Shown here in pieces: positions 43,174-51,271 of a stretch of 64,000 nucleotides of DNA. Each line of letters opens with the position of its first letter. Position 1 is the stretch's first letter. Location of the stretch: assembly GCF_003339585.1 (NCBI RefSeq), contig NZ_QPKF01000001.1, positions 992,001 through 1,056,000 on the forward strand. Direction: 5' to 3'. The notes below the pieces were generated by a model, which searched no databases, was not told the DNA's origin, and saw only the letters and a list, made by a program, of their open reading frames with translations. Both the position numbers and the translations under genes were made by a program. Source of the stretch: Exiguobacterium sp. RIT594. Its GTDB lineage: Bacteria; Bacillota; Bacilli; Exiguobacteriales; Exiguobacteriaceae.

Positions 43174-43932
43174 TTAATAGGCACTCCAGCCGCCGTCCGC
43201 TACAACGATGGCTCCGTTGACGAAGCTGCTGTCTTCGGAGACGAGGAACAAAGCAAGCTGTGCGATTTCTTCCGGTTTTGCCGTCCGGGGGTTCAGTCCC
43301 ATCCCGAGCATCGTCCGTCCCATCCCGAATTCATTGATATTTGTCATCGATTGCCCGATATTCGTCTCGACTGCGCCGGGGGCAATTCCGTTGCAACGGA
43401 TTCCTTCTTTGGCGTACAGATAGGCGGTATTTTTCGTCAAGCCGACGACGGCGTGTTTTGAGGCGGTATAGGCGGCTCCGGCCCGCGCACCGTTCAAACC
43501 GCCAATCGAAATGTTGTTGAGGATGACACCTTGACCTTGTTTCTGGAATAACGGAACGGCAAGCCGCATCGCACGCATGACGGCTGTCGTGTTAATGGAG
43601 AAAACGCGTTCCCAGCGTTCATCCGAGATATCGGCGACACCTTCCATCCCGTCCATGATGCCGGCATTGTTAACCAGCACATCGAGTTTACCGTATGCCG
43701 TAATGGTTTGATCAATCAACTGTTGAACGGCTGTCTCCTCTGCCACATTCGTTTCGACTGCGAGTGCGGTTCCACCGTTTTCGGTGATTGTCTGCACGAC
43801 TTGCTTCGCCGCGTCCCCGTGAATATCCGAAACAACGACATGTGCCCCCTCCGCTGCAAATACCTCTGCCATCGCCTTACCCATTCCGGAAGCCGCTCCG
43901 GTGACGATAATGACTTTTCCCTCTAAACGCAT
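43174..43932 (-). CDS. Short-chain dehydrogenase/reductase
   Basis: A 252-residue classical SDR. It has the cofactor motif TGAASGMG, an Asp at the end of strand 2 (VVVSDIHGD), which favours NAD(H), the NNAG motif, a catalytic Ser in NNISIGG, and YTASK with the Tyr/Lys pair. The C-terminal GAIVVADGGWSAY is typical. It is likely an NAD-dependent oxidoreductase of unknown substrate. Separate unit. Confidence 0.92.
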   Translation of the reverse strand: MRLEGKVIIVTGAASGMGKAMAEVFAAEGAHVVVSDIHGDAAKQVVQTITENGGTALAVETNVAEETAVQQLIDQTITAYGKLDVLVNNAGIMDGMEGVADISDERWERVFSINTTAVMRAMRLAVPLFQKQGQGVILNNISIGGLNGARAGAAYTASKHAVVGLTKNTAYLYAKEGIRCNGIAPGAVETNIGQSMTNINEFGMGRTMLGMGLNPRTAKPEEIAQLALFLVSEDSSFVNGAIVVADGGWSAY

Positions 43933-44087
43933 GATTTCTCATCCTCTCTGATTGGATTGAAGTCTTCCTTTGTCTTTTCCCGTTTTCCATCCGGACAGTC
44001 ACTCTGATTGATGGCAATTCGGTAAACGTTTTTATGAAAAACACAAAAAAACCGGGACCCTCTGATGAGAGCTCCCGGACGTTTCGA

Positions 44088-44531
44088 TTATTTTAATTCG
44101 CGGCTTGTTTTTTCTTCCGCCGCTTCATTGTTTTTGCTTTTCGCCTCGAATTCGGCCCGTGTCATGACGTCTTCGACATGCATGTTGACTTCGACGACTT
44201 CAAGACCTGTCATATCGCCAATCGCTTTTTTGATTTTTGCGACCGTTTCCTGGAAAATTGTCGGGATGTTTTTGCCGTATTCGACGATGACGCGGAGGTC
44301 AAGCGCCACCTGGCGTTCACCGACTTCTGCGCCGACACCTTTTGTAATGTCTTCCGTGCTGCGGAGGCGATCCGTCAAACCGCTCATGAATCCACCACTC
44401 ATTGATAAAATGCCCTGGACTTCGTTTGACGCAATCCCGGCGATTTTTTTAATGACCTGATCTTCGAACGTTAATTTGTTTGAACGTACCTCTTCCGTTT
44501 GTCCAGTTGTGTTTAATGATTCGTTTGCCAT
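44088..44531 (-). CDS. Asp23/Gls24-family envelope stress protein
   Basis: A 147-residue Asp23/Gls24 protein: DQVIKKIAGIASNEVQGILSMSGG, LDLRVIVEYGKNIPTIFQETVAKIKKAI and GLEVVEVNMHVEDV are the family's hallmark segments. In S. aureus Asp23 sits at the membrane through the anchor AmaP and loss provokes a cell-wall stress response; its gene is sigma-B dependent. Here it follows amaP and DUF2273 genes on the same strand, under one sigma-B-type promoter. Confidence 0.93.
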   Translation of the reverse strand: MANESLNTTGQTEEVRSNKLTFEDQVIKKIAGIASNEVQGILSMSGGFMSGLTDRLRSTEDITKGVGAEVGERQVALDLRVIVEYGKNIPTIFQETVAKIKKAIGDMTGLEVVEVNMHVEDVMTRAEFEAKSKNNEAAEEKTSRELK

Positions 44532-44578
44532 TTGAAATCTCTCCTTTTGAATAAAATGTAGGTTGTTTTATATATGAA

Positions 44579-44785
44579 TCAGTCCCGGTTAAAGAACTGA
44601 ATCCATCCTTCAATATCAAGTGCTCCATCCCGCCACTTCCCGATCAAAAAGCCGATCGCGGTGAAGACGAGCAACAGCATCGTGGGTCCGAAACCGATTG
44701 TCAGGAACAGAACCGCGATCACGAGTCCAACGAGACCGCCGATTAATCGGAACCGGTACGGATACAATTGTTCTTTCGTACTCAT
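44579..44785 (-). CDS. DUF2273 small membrane protein
   Basis: A 68-residue protein with two membrane helices (RLIGGLVGLVIAVLFLTIGF and MLLLVFTAIGFLIGK), matching DUF2273, a family found beside Asp23/amaP genes. The start ATG 44785 has GGGAGG 8 bases upstream. It is presumed to assist membrane anchoring of the Gls24 protein. Confidence 0.85.
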   Translation of the reverse strand: MSTKEQLYPYRFRLIGGLVGLVIAVLFLTIGFGPTMLLLVFTAIGFLIGKWRDGALDIEGWIQFFNRD

Positions 44786-44800
44786 GTTCAATTCCTCCCT

Positions 44801-45343
44801 TTAGACGACACGTTCCGACGTTTTGGTTTTCGTATCACTGATTTTGACTTTTGTACTCGTCACCGGCAATTCAAGCAAGGACTCGACGGCGTGTTTGGCA
44901 CGCTCTTGGATGTCTTTCCCGATCGTCGGCAGTCCTTCCTGTCCGAAAACCGAACAGTCAACGGTCAAGGCGACCGTTTCTTTTTTCGAATGGATATCCG
45001 CATGGACACTTGGTGTCCGGACACCATTGATCCCACGAATCGACTCGAGGGCCGTCCGTTCGATGGTTTCTTTCGAAATCGTGATGTTACCGTCTCCTGT
45101 CCGGATCAACAACCGTTGACCTTTCGAGCGGCTGAGTAACCCGGTGAATAAGAGAATAACGAATACGAAAGCTAAAAACCCACCAATCGAGAGCACTGTG
45201 TAGCTGTACCATTGTTGATCCTGCCATTGTTCAAGTAACGGGCTGAGTCGTGGAACATCGTAGACGCCGAGAACCAGTAAGCCGACGCTCACCAACCCAA
45301 GCAGACCGATGAGAACGAGTAAGAAACGATTGAACCCATTCAT
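44801..45343 (-). CDS. amaP: AmaP, alkaline shock response membrane anchor
   Basis: A ~180-residue protein with two N-terminal helices (FLLVLIGLLGLVSVGLLVLGV and YTVLSIGGFLAFVFVILLFTGLL) and a soluble domain resembling Gls24 (GDGNITISKETIERTALESIRGINGV...DIQERAKHAVESLLELPV). The start ATG 45343 lies 8 bases after GGAG; the frame upstream to 45439 covers the promoter. It recruits Asp23/Gls24 to the membrane. First gene of the cluster. Confidence 0.88.
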   Translation of the reverse strand: MNGFNRFLLVLIGLLGLVSVGLLVLGVYDVPRLSPLLEQWQDQQWYSYTVLSIGGFLAFVFVILLFTGLLSRSKGQRLLIRTGDGNITISKETIERTALESIRGINGVRTPSVHADIHSKKETVALTVDCSVFGQEGLPTIGKDIQERAKHAVESLLELPVTSTKVKISDTKTKTSERVV

Positions 45344-45427
45344 CTTCATCTCTCCTTTTACATAACGTTGTAAGATTCTTTCACATAAGACTTTCGCTAG
45401 CTGAAATATTATGTGTATGGTGTGTTT

Positions 45428-45452
45428 ATTCCCGTTCACTAGACCTTAAAAC
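45428..45452 (-). promoter_or_regulatory. Sigma-B-type promoter of the amaP-DUF2273-gls24 cluster
   Basis: On the minus strand GTTTTA (45452-45447), a 13-base spacer and GGGAAT (45433-45428), identical in both boxes and spacer to the promoter at 6474. S. aureus asp23 is likewise sigma-B dependent. Confidence 0.8.
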
Positions 45453-45541
45453 ATCTAAGTGCACTTTTAATTAATGTTCCATTATTCTGGTAATTTAGCT
45501 TTTAGTAAGTGAAATCCAGTGTTCCATTTACTATATTTAAT

Positions 45542-45583
45542 AAAAAAAAGTCCCTTTCACCAAAAAAAGATGAAGGAACTTTC
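45542..45583 (-). terminator. Terminator of the exported-protein gene
   Basis: On the minus strand AGTTCCTTCA and TGAAAGGGACT form an imperfect stem followed by a T8 run. Confidence 0.7.
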
Positions 45584-45634
45584 GTTTTCGAACAGTTTTT
45601 CACTATTTATCACACTGATATAGCGCTGTCAACA

Positions 45635-46078
45635 TCATTTTACTTGAACAGAAAATGCGACGTTTCCATCACCTTTCTTCCACCAGGCCGAAACGTGATA
45701 GATATACAGACCTTTTTCCGTGGGTACGGTTAAGTCTTCATTCTTCAGCTGAACGGTTTTCGTCCTTCCATCCTTCAACCATTGTTCCGTCTGAATCCGT
45801 TCCGGCGCGGGACCGTCGTTAAAGGCGACCTCAATCTTCTGACCGGGTTTGACGACGGTTGGTGTCTGGTCGGCTGCCATGTCGAGCGGGGTCGTATCAC
45901 TAAGGTCGATACATTTGCTGTTCAACAGGCTGTGCCAGCAAGACGATCCGCTGGTCACACCGATGTTTCTTCCATTGACGGAAACATCCGGTTCCGGCGG
46001 CGACCCGCGAAACGGCTCGACGTATAAAACCAATCCGACTACTACTATAAGAAGAACGAGCCAAAAGCCTTTTCGCAT
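45635..46078 (-). CDS. Exported protein of unknown function, 147 aa
   Basis: Signal anchor RKGFWLVLLIVVVGLVLYV is followed by a soluble domain with two close cysteines (SGSSCWHSLLNSKC), possibly a disulphide. The end (TVPTEKGLYIYHVSAWWKKGDGNVAFSVQVK) looks like a beta-sandwich strand pair. The start is set at ATG 46078 (AAGGA 8 bases upstream), though ATG 46087 is possible. No named family recognised. Confidence 0.7.
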   Translation of the reverse strand: MRKGFWLVLLIVVVGLVLYVEPFRGSPPEPDVSVNGRNIGVTSGSSCWHSLLNSKCIDLSDTTPLDMAADQTPTVVKPGQKIEVAFNDGPAPERIQTEQWLKDGRTKTVQLKNEDLTVPTEKGLYIYHVSAWWKKGDGNVAFSVQVK

Positions 46079-46184
46079 CGTATTCATCCTTTCCGTCTTC
46101 GAACTGTCCGTTCGAGGTTTGCTGATGTTTAAAAGAGGTTAATACTTCTAAGTTGAGTTAAAAAATATGTAGGAGGGTTTCTAA

Positions 46185-46913
46185 ATGATCGAAAACAAAG
46201 TCGTCATCATTACAGGAGCATCAAGTGGCATTGGGGAAGCTACTGCTAAGTTACTCGCTAAACAAGGTGCGCAACTGGTCCTCGCAGCGCGCCGGGAAGA
46301 TCGTTTGAAAACTTTGCAACAGGAAATCGAACAACTCGGCGGTAAAGCCGTCTATCAAGTGACGGACGTCACGGATTCGGCGCAAGTCGAGCAACTCGCA
46401 AAACTTGCACAAGATACGTTCGGTTCGGTCGACGTTCTCGTCAACAATGCGGGCTTGATGCCGCTTTCGAAACTAAACAAAAATAAACAGGATGAGTGGA
46501 ACACGATGGTTGATGTCAACATCAAAGGTGTCCTCTACGGCATCGGTGCGGTTCTGCCTTATATGCGCGAGCAGAAACGCGGACATATCATCAACATCTC
46601 GTCTGTCGCAGGACACGACGTCATGCCGTCGAGTGCCGTTTACAGCGGGACGAAATTTGCCGTCCGTGCGATTACGGAAGGTTTGCGAAAAGAAGAGTCG
46701 GTCGAAAACAATATCCGCGCGACGATCATTTCACCGGGAGCCGTTGATACCGAGCTGAAAGATCACATCACGGACGAAGAAATCAAACAAGGCATCGGCG
46801 ACTTAAAAGCGATGGACGCTGACGCCATTGCCCGTGCGATTGCTTACGCCGTCAATGAACCGGACGATGTCGCGGTCAATGAAATCCTGATCCGCCCGAC
46901 TGCCCAACAATAA
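46185..46913 (+). CDS. Short-chain dehydrogenase/reductase (YdfG-like)
   Basis: A 242-residue classical SDR. It has TGASSGIG, LAARREDRL (Arg after strand 2, favouring NADP(H)), NNAG, ISSVAG with catalytic Ser and YSGTKFAV with Tyr/Lys. The end (PDDVAVNEILIRPTAQQ) is typical of the YdfG/serine-3-dehydrogenase-like subgroup. GTAGGAGGG precedes ATG 46185. Terminator directly downstream, so monocistronic. Confidence 0.92.
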   Translation: MIENKVVIITGASSGIGEATAKLLAKQGAQLVLAARREDRLKTLQQEIEQLGGKAVYQVTDVTDSAQVEQLAKLAQDTFGSVDVLVNNAGLMPLSKLNKNKQDEWNTMVDVNIKGVLYGIGAVLPYMREQKRGHIINISSVAGHDVMPSSAVYSGTKFAVRAITEGLRKEESVENNIRATIISPGAVDTELKDHITDEEIKQGIGDLKAMDADAIARAIAYAVNEPDDVAVNEILIRPTAQQ

Positions 46914-46922
46914 GTCAAAACG

Positions 46923-46952
46923 AACACCGCCTGTACGCAGGCGGTGTTTTTT
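46923..46952. terminator. Bidirectional terminator between convergent genes
   Basis: An 11-bp perfect stem, AACACCGCCTG (46923-46933) with CAGGCGGTGTT (46938-46948), followed by TTTTTT on the plus strand. Confidence 0.92.
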
Positions 46953-47940
46953 AATGGAGCAATCGTTCGGCAATCAACTGATAGGACCGGAGCCGCTTGT
47001 CCTGATCAAACGCATTATTGATCAACAGAAACTGATCGGTCTGGTAACGGTCGGACAACTCCTGCAATTCTTGCGCGACGGTTTCCGGTGTCCCGACGAT
47101 CGTCCGCCGGCGGTCGTGCTGGATTCGTTGTTGTTGCTCGGCATTCCACGACTTGCTTTCTGTAGTCGCAAACGACGGCACGATCGAATGGCCAAGCCGG
47201 ATTCCTTGAATCCAGGCGTCTTGCGTCCGTGCCAAGGTTTCCGCTTCTTCCATCGTTTCGGCACAGATGACGAAAACGCAGACGATGACATTCGGTGTCC
47301 GTCCGTCGACCGGAACGAATGCGTCGCGATACGTCTGCAGCGTTTCTTCCCACTTGTCGGGATTGATGAAATGACCAAACACGAGTCCGTGTCCCCGCTC
47401 GGCAGCAAGTGCGGCACTGCGCGTAGACAGTCCGAGCACGGATAACGGTAACCGTTCCTTAATCCGCGGTGTCGTCTTGACGATCCGGTACGGGTGGCGC
47501 GATGATAACCGGTCGGTCAAAAAGCCGTCGACTTCATCAAGCAGTCGCGGAAACTCAGCAGCGGCATTCTCGGCCCCGTCCGTCAAGGCACGCCGGGTCC
47601 GTTCACTGCCACCGGGTGAATTGCCGATTCCGAGCTCGATCCGGTTCGGATAAAATGCGGCAAGGGTCGAAAATGACTCGGCGATTTTGAGCGGATGATA
47701 CTGCGGCAATAAGATCCCGCCGGAACCAAGTTTAATCTTCGAGGTCGCGTCCCCCATCCGGGCAATGAATAATTCCGGTGCCGCACTGAGCAAACCGTTC
47801 GTGTTGTGATGTTCGGCAAACCAGTACCGGTCATAGCCGAGACGTTCCGCCTCGACGACCAGTCGTTTTGTTGACTCCATCGTCTGTTCGATCGTATCCC
47901 CCTCGTGAAGCGGGACCTGATCCAAGATTCCTAAGCGCAT
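46951..47940 (-). CDS. Luciferase-like (LLM-class) flavin-dependent monooxygenase
   Basis: A ~329-residue bacterial-luciferase-like oxidoreductase. The sequence MRLGILDQVPLHEG..., YDRYWFAEHHNT, IKLGSGGILLPQYHPLKIAESFSTLAAFYPNRIELGIGNSPGG is typical of the group 1 LLM (MsnO8/YtmO-like) proteins. The start ATG 47940 follows GAGGAGG; the frame to 47961 is upstream of it. It probably uses FMNH2 from a separate reductase; substrate unknown. Confidence 0.9.
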   Translation of the reverse strand: MRLGILDQVPLHEGDTIEQTMESTKRLVVEAERLGYDRYWFAEHHNTNGLLSAAPELFIARMGDATSKIKLGSGGILLPQYHPLKIAESFSTLAAFYPNRIELGIGNSPGGSERTRRALTDGAENAAAEFPRLLDEVDGFLTDRLSSRHPYRIVKTTPRIKERLPLSVLGLSTRSAALAAERGHGLVFGHFINPDKWEETLQTYRDAFVPVDGRTPNVIVCVFVICAETMEEAETLARTQDAWIQGIRLGHSIVPSFATTESKSWNAEQQQRIQHDRRRTIVGTPETVAQELQELSDRYQTDQFLLINNAFDQDKRLRSYQLIAERLLH

Positions 47941-48002
47941 ACGCTCGCCTCCTCTACACATTCAGTGTACGCGGTCGCTGCGGTGAATTCAAAAAGAAGG
48001 AA

Positions 48003-48695
48003 TCAGGCGCGGATGAGCCGGCGGTCTTCGATGATCAGACCGTCCCGCATTTCGATTTTTCGGTCGGCCCGTTCGGCGAGAGTGGGATCGTGGGTGACGA
48101 ACAGAACGCCGCACCCCTTCTCTTCATTCAAACTGCGCAACAGGTTAAAAATGATTTCACCGGTTTCGGTATCGAGATTGCCGGTCGGTTCGTCCGCCAG
48201 CAACCATTTCGGTTCGTGGACGAGAGCCCGGGCGACGGCGACCCGCTGTTGCTGACCGCCGGATAACTGCGACGGGAGTGAACCGGCTTTATCCGCCAGT
48301 CCGACTTTCTTGAGCAGCGACAAGGCCCGCTCTTTTTTATCGTACGTCACTTTCCGCCCGAATAACGGCGCCATGACGTTTTCGAGCGCGGTCAGTGTCG
48401 GAATCAGATGAAACTGTTGAAAGATGAAGCCGACGTTCTCAAACCGGAAATCGGACAGTTCTTTGCTCTTGAGTTGATGAATCGCTTGATCGCCGTATGA
48501 CAGCGTGCCGCTCGTCGGACGGTCAAGTGTGCCGATTAAGCTGAGCAATGTCGATTTTCCCGAGCCGGACGGACCGATGATCGAAATGAAGTCCCCGCCA
48601 TCAAGTGTCAGGTTAATATCCGACAAGGCATGTGTCTCGATGCCGTCACCGGTAAAGGATTTTCCAAGTTGCCGGCAAATGAATGTATCTGGCAT
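48003..48695 (-). CDS. LolD/MacB-type ABC transporter ATPase without adjacent permease
   Basis: A 230-residue ABC ATPase of the MacB/LolD class. Walker A is [12 protein letters not shown]-loop IFQQFHLIPTL, signature [15 protein letters not shown], Walker [12 protein letters not shown] and H-loop VTHDPTLAERAD. Members normally work with an FtsX-type permease, yet no permease gene lies next to it: the neighbours are a luciferase-like gene and a small membrane protein. It is similar to the ATPase at 59945, so it may share a permease or be a relic of a transporter. Confidence 0.9.
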   Translation of the reverse strand: MPDTFICRQLGKSFTGDGIETHALSDINLTLDGGDFISIIGPSGSGKSTLLSLIGTLDRPTSGTLSYGDQAIHQLKSKELSDFRFENVGFIFQQFHLIPTLTALENVMAPLFGRKVTYDKKERALSLLKKVGLADKAGSLPSQLSGGQQQRVAVARALVHEPKWLLADEPTGNLDTETGEIIFNLLRSLNEEKGCGVLFVTHDPTLAERADRKIEMRDGLIIEDRRLIRA

Positions 48696-48758
48696 GCGTG
48701 TTCTCCCCCTTTAAATGTAGCTGTCTACCTGTTTCTCCTTTTTATTGGGAATTCCTGC

Positions 48759-48788
48759 AAAAAAAGACCTTCTTTTCAGAAGGTCAGC
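48759..48788 (-). terminator. Terminator of the 132-aa membrane protein gene
   Basis: On the minus strand GACCTTC (48785-48779) pairs with GAAGGTC (48772-48766), followed by a seven-T run. Confidence 0.9.
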
Positions 48789-48789
48789 G

Positions 48790-49188
48790 TCAAGAAGACA
48801 TCGAAGGGTGATTTGGCGACGATTTTTTTTGATACAGCCATTCATACGGCACGATATAAAACAGGCAGGCCAATGTCGCGAAGCGGACGATGCCGCTTAA
48901 GTTTTGCCGGGACTCGACAAAAGTCTCCTGACCGAAGTAGTCATAAAATCCGACGAACAATAAAATCGTAAAGACACCGGCCGTCACATAAATCAAACAG
49001 CGTAAGGAAAACGGATATTGCCTTGTAATGAAGAGCATCGGCAGACCTACGGCAAAGGTAAACAAGGTCGTCGCGAACGTCCCGAACTGATATAAAAACT
49101 CATTTTCGACATTCGTTAAAAAGGCATACGTAGTGAACAATAAAAAGGATCCGATTGCACTGACGGCTGAATAACTGATCAGTCGCAT
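48790..49188 (-). CDS. Four-helix membrane protein, 132 aa
   Basis: The start is set at ATG 49188, with AAAGGAGAAATG upstream; the longer frame extends into the Rrf2 gene. Four hydrophobic segments: about residues 6-26, 36-53, 62-82 and 95-115 (the last running into CLFYIVPYEWLYQKK). No family recognised. It lies 55 bases after the Rrf2-type regulator on the same strand and may be in its operon. Confidence 0.7.
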   Translation of the reverse strand: MRLISYSAVSAIGSFLLFTTYAFLTNVENEFLYQFGTFATTLFTFAVGLPMLFITRQYPFSLRCLIYVTAGVFTILLFVGFYDYFGQETFVESRQNLSGIVRFATLACLFYIVPYEWLYQKKSSPNHPSMSS

Positions 49189-49243
49189 CTTGACATTTCT
49201 CCTTTCAAAATTGAAGGCGTTTTCATAAAAAGGCAGACCAACA

Positions 49244-49657
49244 TCATCTTGCCCGGACAAGACGATGGAGGATATCAGATAAGGTTTCGTTCCCGAGTTC
49301 GGCTTCAAGCGCCTGTTGGGCACGTGTGAAGGACTGGTTGAGGGTCGATTGGATGTCGCGGCCGACCGGACAGGCAGGATTCGGCTGATCATGGATTGAG
49401 AATAACGTCTCTTTCGGTTCGACTGCCCGGTAAATCATCAATAATGTGACGTCATGCGGATCTTTCGTCAACGTCGCCCCGGTTTTTCCGGCGACCGTCG
49501 AAAGCAATCCGGCTTGTCGTAACGATCCGATCAAGCGACGGATGACGACCGGATTGGTATTGACACTTCCGGCGATATAGTCAGAAGACAAGGCTTGGTC
49601 CGGATGTGTCGCGATCAAGGCCAGGATATGAACAGAAACCGCAAGTCGGCTATTAAT
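49244..49657 (-). CDS. ywnA: Rrf2-family transcriptional regulator (YwnA-like)
   Basis: A ~137-residue Rrf2-family winged-helix regulator: SRLAVSVHILALIATHPDQALSSDYIAGSVNTNPVVIRRLIGSLRQAGLLSTVAGKTGATLTKDP. Only one Cys (NPACPVG) is present, so it lacks the three-Cys Fe-S cluster site of IscR/NsrR and fits the YwnA group. The start ATG 49657 follows GGTGGTG. It diverges from a ywnB-like gene, the same arrangement as ywnA/ywnB of B. subtilis, and two inverted repeats in between are its probable operators. Confidence 0.82.
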   Translation of the reverse strand: MNSRLAVSVHILALIATHPDQALSSDYIAGSVNTNPVVIRRLIGSLRQAGLLSTVAGKTGATLTKDPHDVTLLMIYRAVEPKETLFSIHDQPNPACPVGRDIQSTLNQSFTRAQQALEAELGNETLSDILHRLVRAR

Positions 49658-49705
49658 CATTTGTTTCACCACCAATGCATTTATTTTAATGAGCATCTCC
49701 TTTAA

Positions 49706-49751
49706 TGTCAATTGCCTTGACAATAATAGATTCTGTAACTAAAATAATTAC
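49706..49751 (+). promoter_or_regulatory. ywnB promoter with two overlapping operator-like inverted repeats
   Basis: TTGACA (49717-49722), a 17-base spacer and TAAAAT (49740-49745) make a near-consensus promoter. TGTCAA-N5-TTGACA (49706-49722) covers the -35. The near-palindrome GTAACTAAAATAATTAC (49735-49751) covers the -10. Both are well placed for repression by the divergent Rrf2 regulator. Confidence 0.65.
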
Positions 49752-49787
49752 ATGTACAGCTACATACTAATAAAGGAGGCGTTTTTG

Positions 49788-50414
49788 GTGAAGGTTGCCA
49801 TCATTGGAGCGAGTGGAAAAGCAGGACGGATCATTTTAGAGGAGTTGGCAGAACGGGGTCACGCCTTGACGGCCATCGTCCGTGATGCTGCGCGGACGCA
49901 ACACGATACGGTGCTCGAACGGAATGCGTTCGCACTGACGACGGAGGAATTGACGGATTTTGATGTCGTCATCAATGCCTTTGGAGCATCACCCGGAAAT
50001 GAGCACCAGCATGTTGATTTAGGCCGACACTTGATTGATCAGTTACGCGGTACTCCGACACGTCTGATTGTTGTCGGAGGAGCCGGCAGTCTGTACGTCG
50101 ACCAGGAACAGACACTCCGTCTTGCTGATACACCGGACTTTCCGTCCGCTTACCTGCCGACCGCGAAAAATCAGGCGAAAAACCTGGAAGATTTGCAACA
50201 GACTGTCGATCTACACTGGACGTTCATCAGTCCCGCCGCCTTCTTTGATCCGGAAGGACCGCGGACCGGAAAGTACCAATTGGCGCAGGATGTCTTGACG
50301 CTGAATGCCGCGGGTGACAGTTACATCAGTTACGCCGATTATGCCGTTGCGTTAGCGGATGAAGTCGAGCATCATCGCCATGATAAGGAACGGATTTCTG
50401 TTGTATCCGCTTAA
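49788..50414 (+). CDS. ywnB: NAD(P)-binding reductase-like protein (YwnB-like)
   Basis: A ~208-residue atypical SDR/NmrA-like protein. The cofactor motif is KVAIIGASGKAGRII, with VVINAFGASPG, RLIVVGGAGSLYVD and LHWTFISPAAFFDPEG further on, all typical of YwnB-type reductases. The start is GTG 49788, with AAAGGAGG 9 bases upstream. Likely NADP-dependent and linked to redox or thiol stress through the Rrf2 regulator, which is inference. Confidence 0.85.
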   Translation: MKVAIIGASGKAGRIILEELAERGHALTAIVRDAARTQHDTVLERNAFALTTEELTDFDVVINAFGASPGNEHQHVDLGRHLIDQLRGTPTRLIVVGGAGSLYVDQEQTLRLADTPDFPSAYLPTAKNQAKNLEDLQQTVDLHWTFISPAAFFDPEGPRTGKYQLAQDVLTLNAAGDSYISYADYAVALADEVEHHRHDKERISVVSA

Positions 50415-50424
50415 TGGATTGCCG

Positions 50425-50450
50425 ACGTTCTCGTCTGACGAGGACGTTTT
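50425..50450 (+). terminator. Rho-independent terminator of ywnB
   Basis: ACGTTCTCG pairs with CGAGGACGT (one G-U pair) around TCTGA, followed by TTTT. Confidence 0.8.
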
Positions 50451-50671
50451 CATTGTATTAAAAATCAGGTTATGCAGAAAGTGTTCTTGCTGTTTACTTC
50501 TCTACCGCTTCCTGTATAGTACCCCACCTTTCTTCTCGTCCAGGTTTCCCTTATACTAGGAAGTGAAAGATAAACACCGCTGGATGAATCTTGAATACGA
50601 GTTTCATCTAGAACAGATCCGCGTATTCTTTTCATCGCAGCAGGTATTTTGATTCGAGCGAGGAGAACACT

Positions 50672-51214
50672 ATGATTATTGGTTACATGCGCCCCTATTT
50701 TGAAGATCCGACGTGTGAGAAGCAAGCCGAGACACTAAAGACCTATGAAACCGATCAAGTAAGGATCGAGGAGCACAGTTCATCGAAACGACGTTACGTG
50801 CTTGATCAATTGTTAGAAGATATCAGACCGGGTGACATCATCCTCGTCTCTCATTTGTATGTGTTGGCGGATTCGACGCGTCATCTGATCGAAGTGTTGA
50901 ACGCTTTGGATACGAAGCAAGCCTTCCTCTTGTCCATCCGGGAAGACATTGATACCCGGCATACCCTGAACCAGTCGTTCCGTGACATCGTCCAGCATCT
51001 CGTGACCCTTCAAAGTGACGTCGTCAGCATGGCGACCCGCGAAGGACTATCTAAAGCAAAGGAGCTCGGCAAACAGACGGGACGCCCGCGAAAGCCGGAT
51101 GAAAACGTCAAACGAGCAATCGACATGTATCAAAGTAAACAGTACAGTCTGTCCGAAATCCGGGAGCAAACGGGCATCAGCAAAAGCACCCTCTACCGTT
51201 ATTTGGAAAAATGA
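50672..51214 (+). CDS. Serine-recombinase-like protein lacking catalytic residues
   Basis: A 180-residue protein with the resolvase/invertase layout. The N-terminus IIGYMRPYFEDPTCEKQAETL aligns with the usual IGYARVSTxDQ start, but the catalytic Ser is Tyr here. The segment GDIILVSHLYVLADSTRHLIEVL aligns with GDTLVVWKLDRLGRSLRHL but the conserved Arg pair is lost. The dimerisation helix and C-terminal HTH (VKRAIDMYQSKQYSLSEIREQTGISKSTLYRYLEK, after TGRPRK) look intact. It is most probably a DNA-binding protein derived from a recombinase, without strand-transfer activity. No transposon ends or other mobile genes surround it. Confidence 0.8.
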   Translation: MIIGYMRPYFEDPTCEKQAETLKTYETDQVRIEEHSSSKRRYVLDQLLEDIRPGDIILVSHLYVLADSTRHLIEVLNALDTKQAFLLSIREDIDTRHTLNQSFRDIVQHLVTLQSDVVSMATREGLSKAKELGKQTGRPRKPDENVKRAIDMYQSKQYSLSEIREQTGISKSTLYRYLEK

Positions 51215-51271
51215 TGTACATTCCATACATCTTATAAAGGGATTAAACTATCATCGAAAGGCGGAAAAGAC

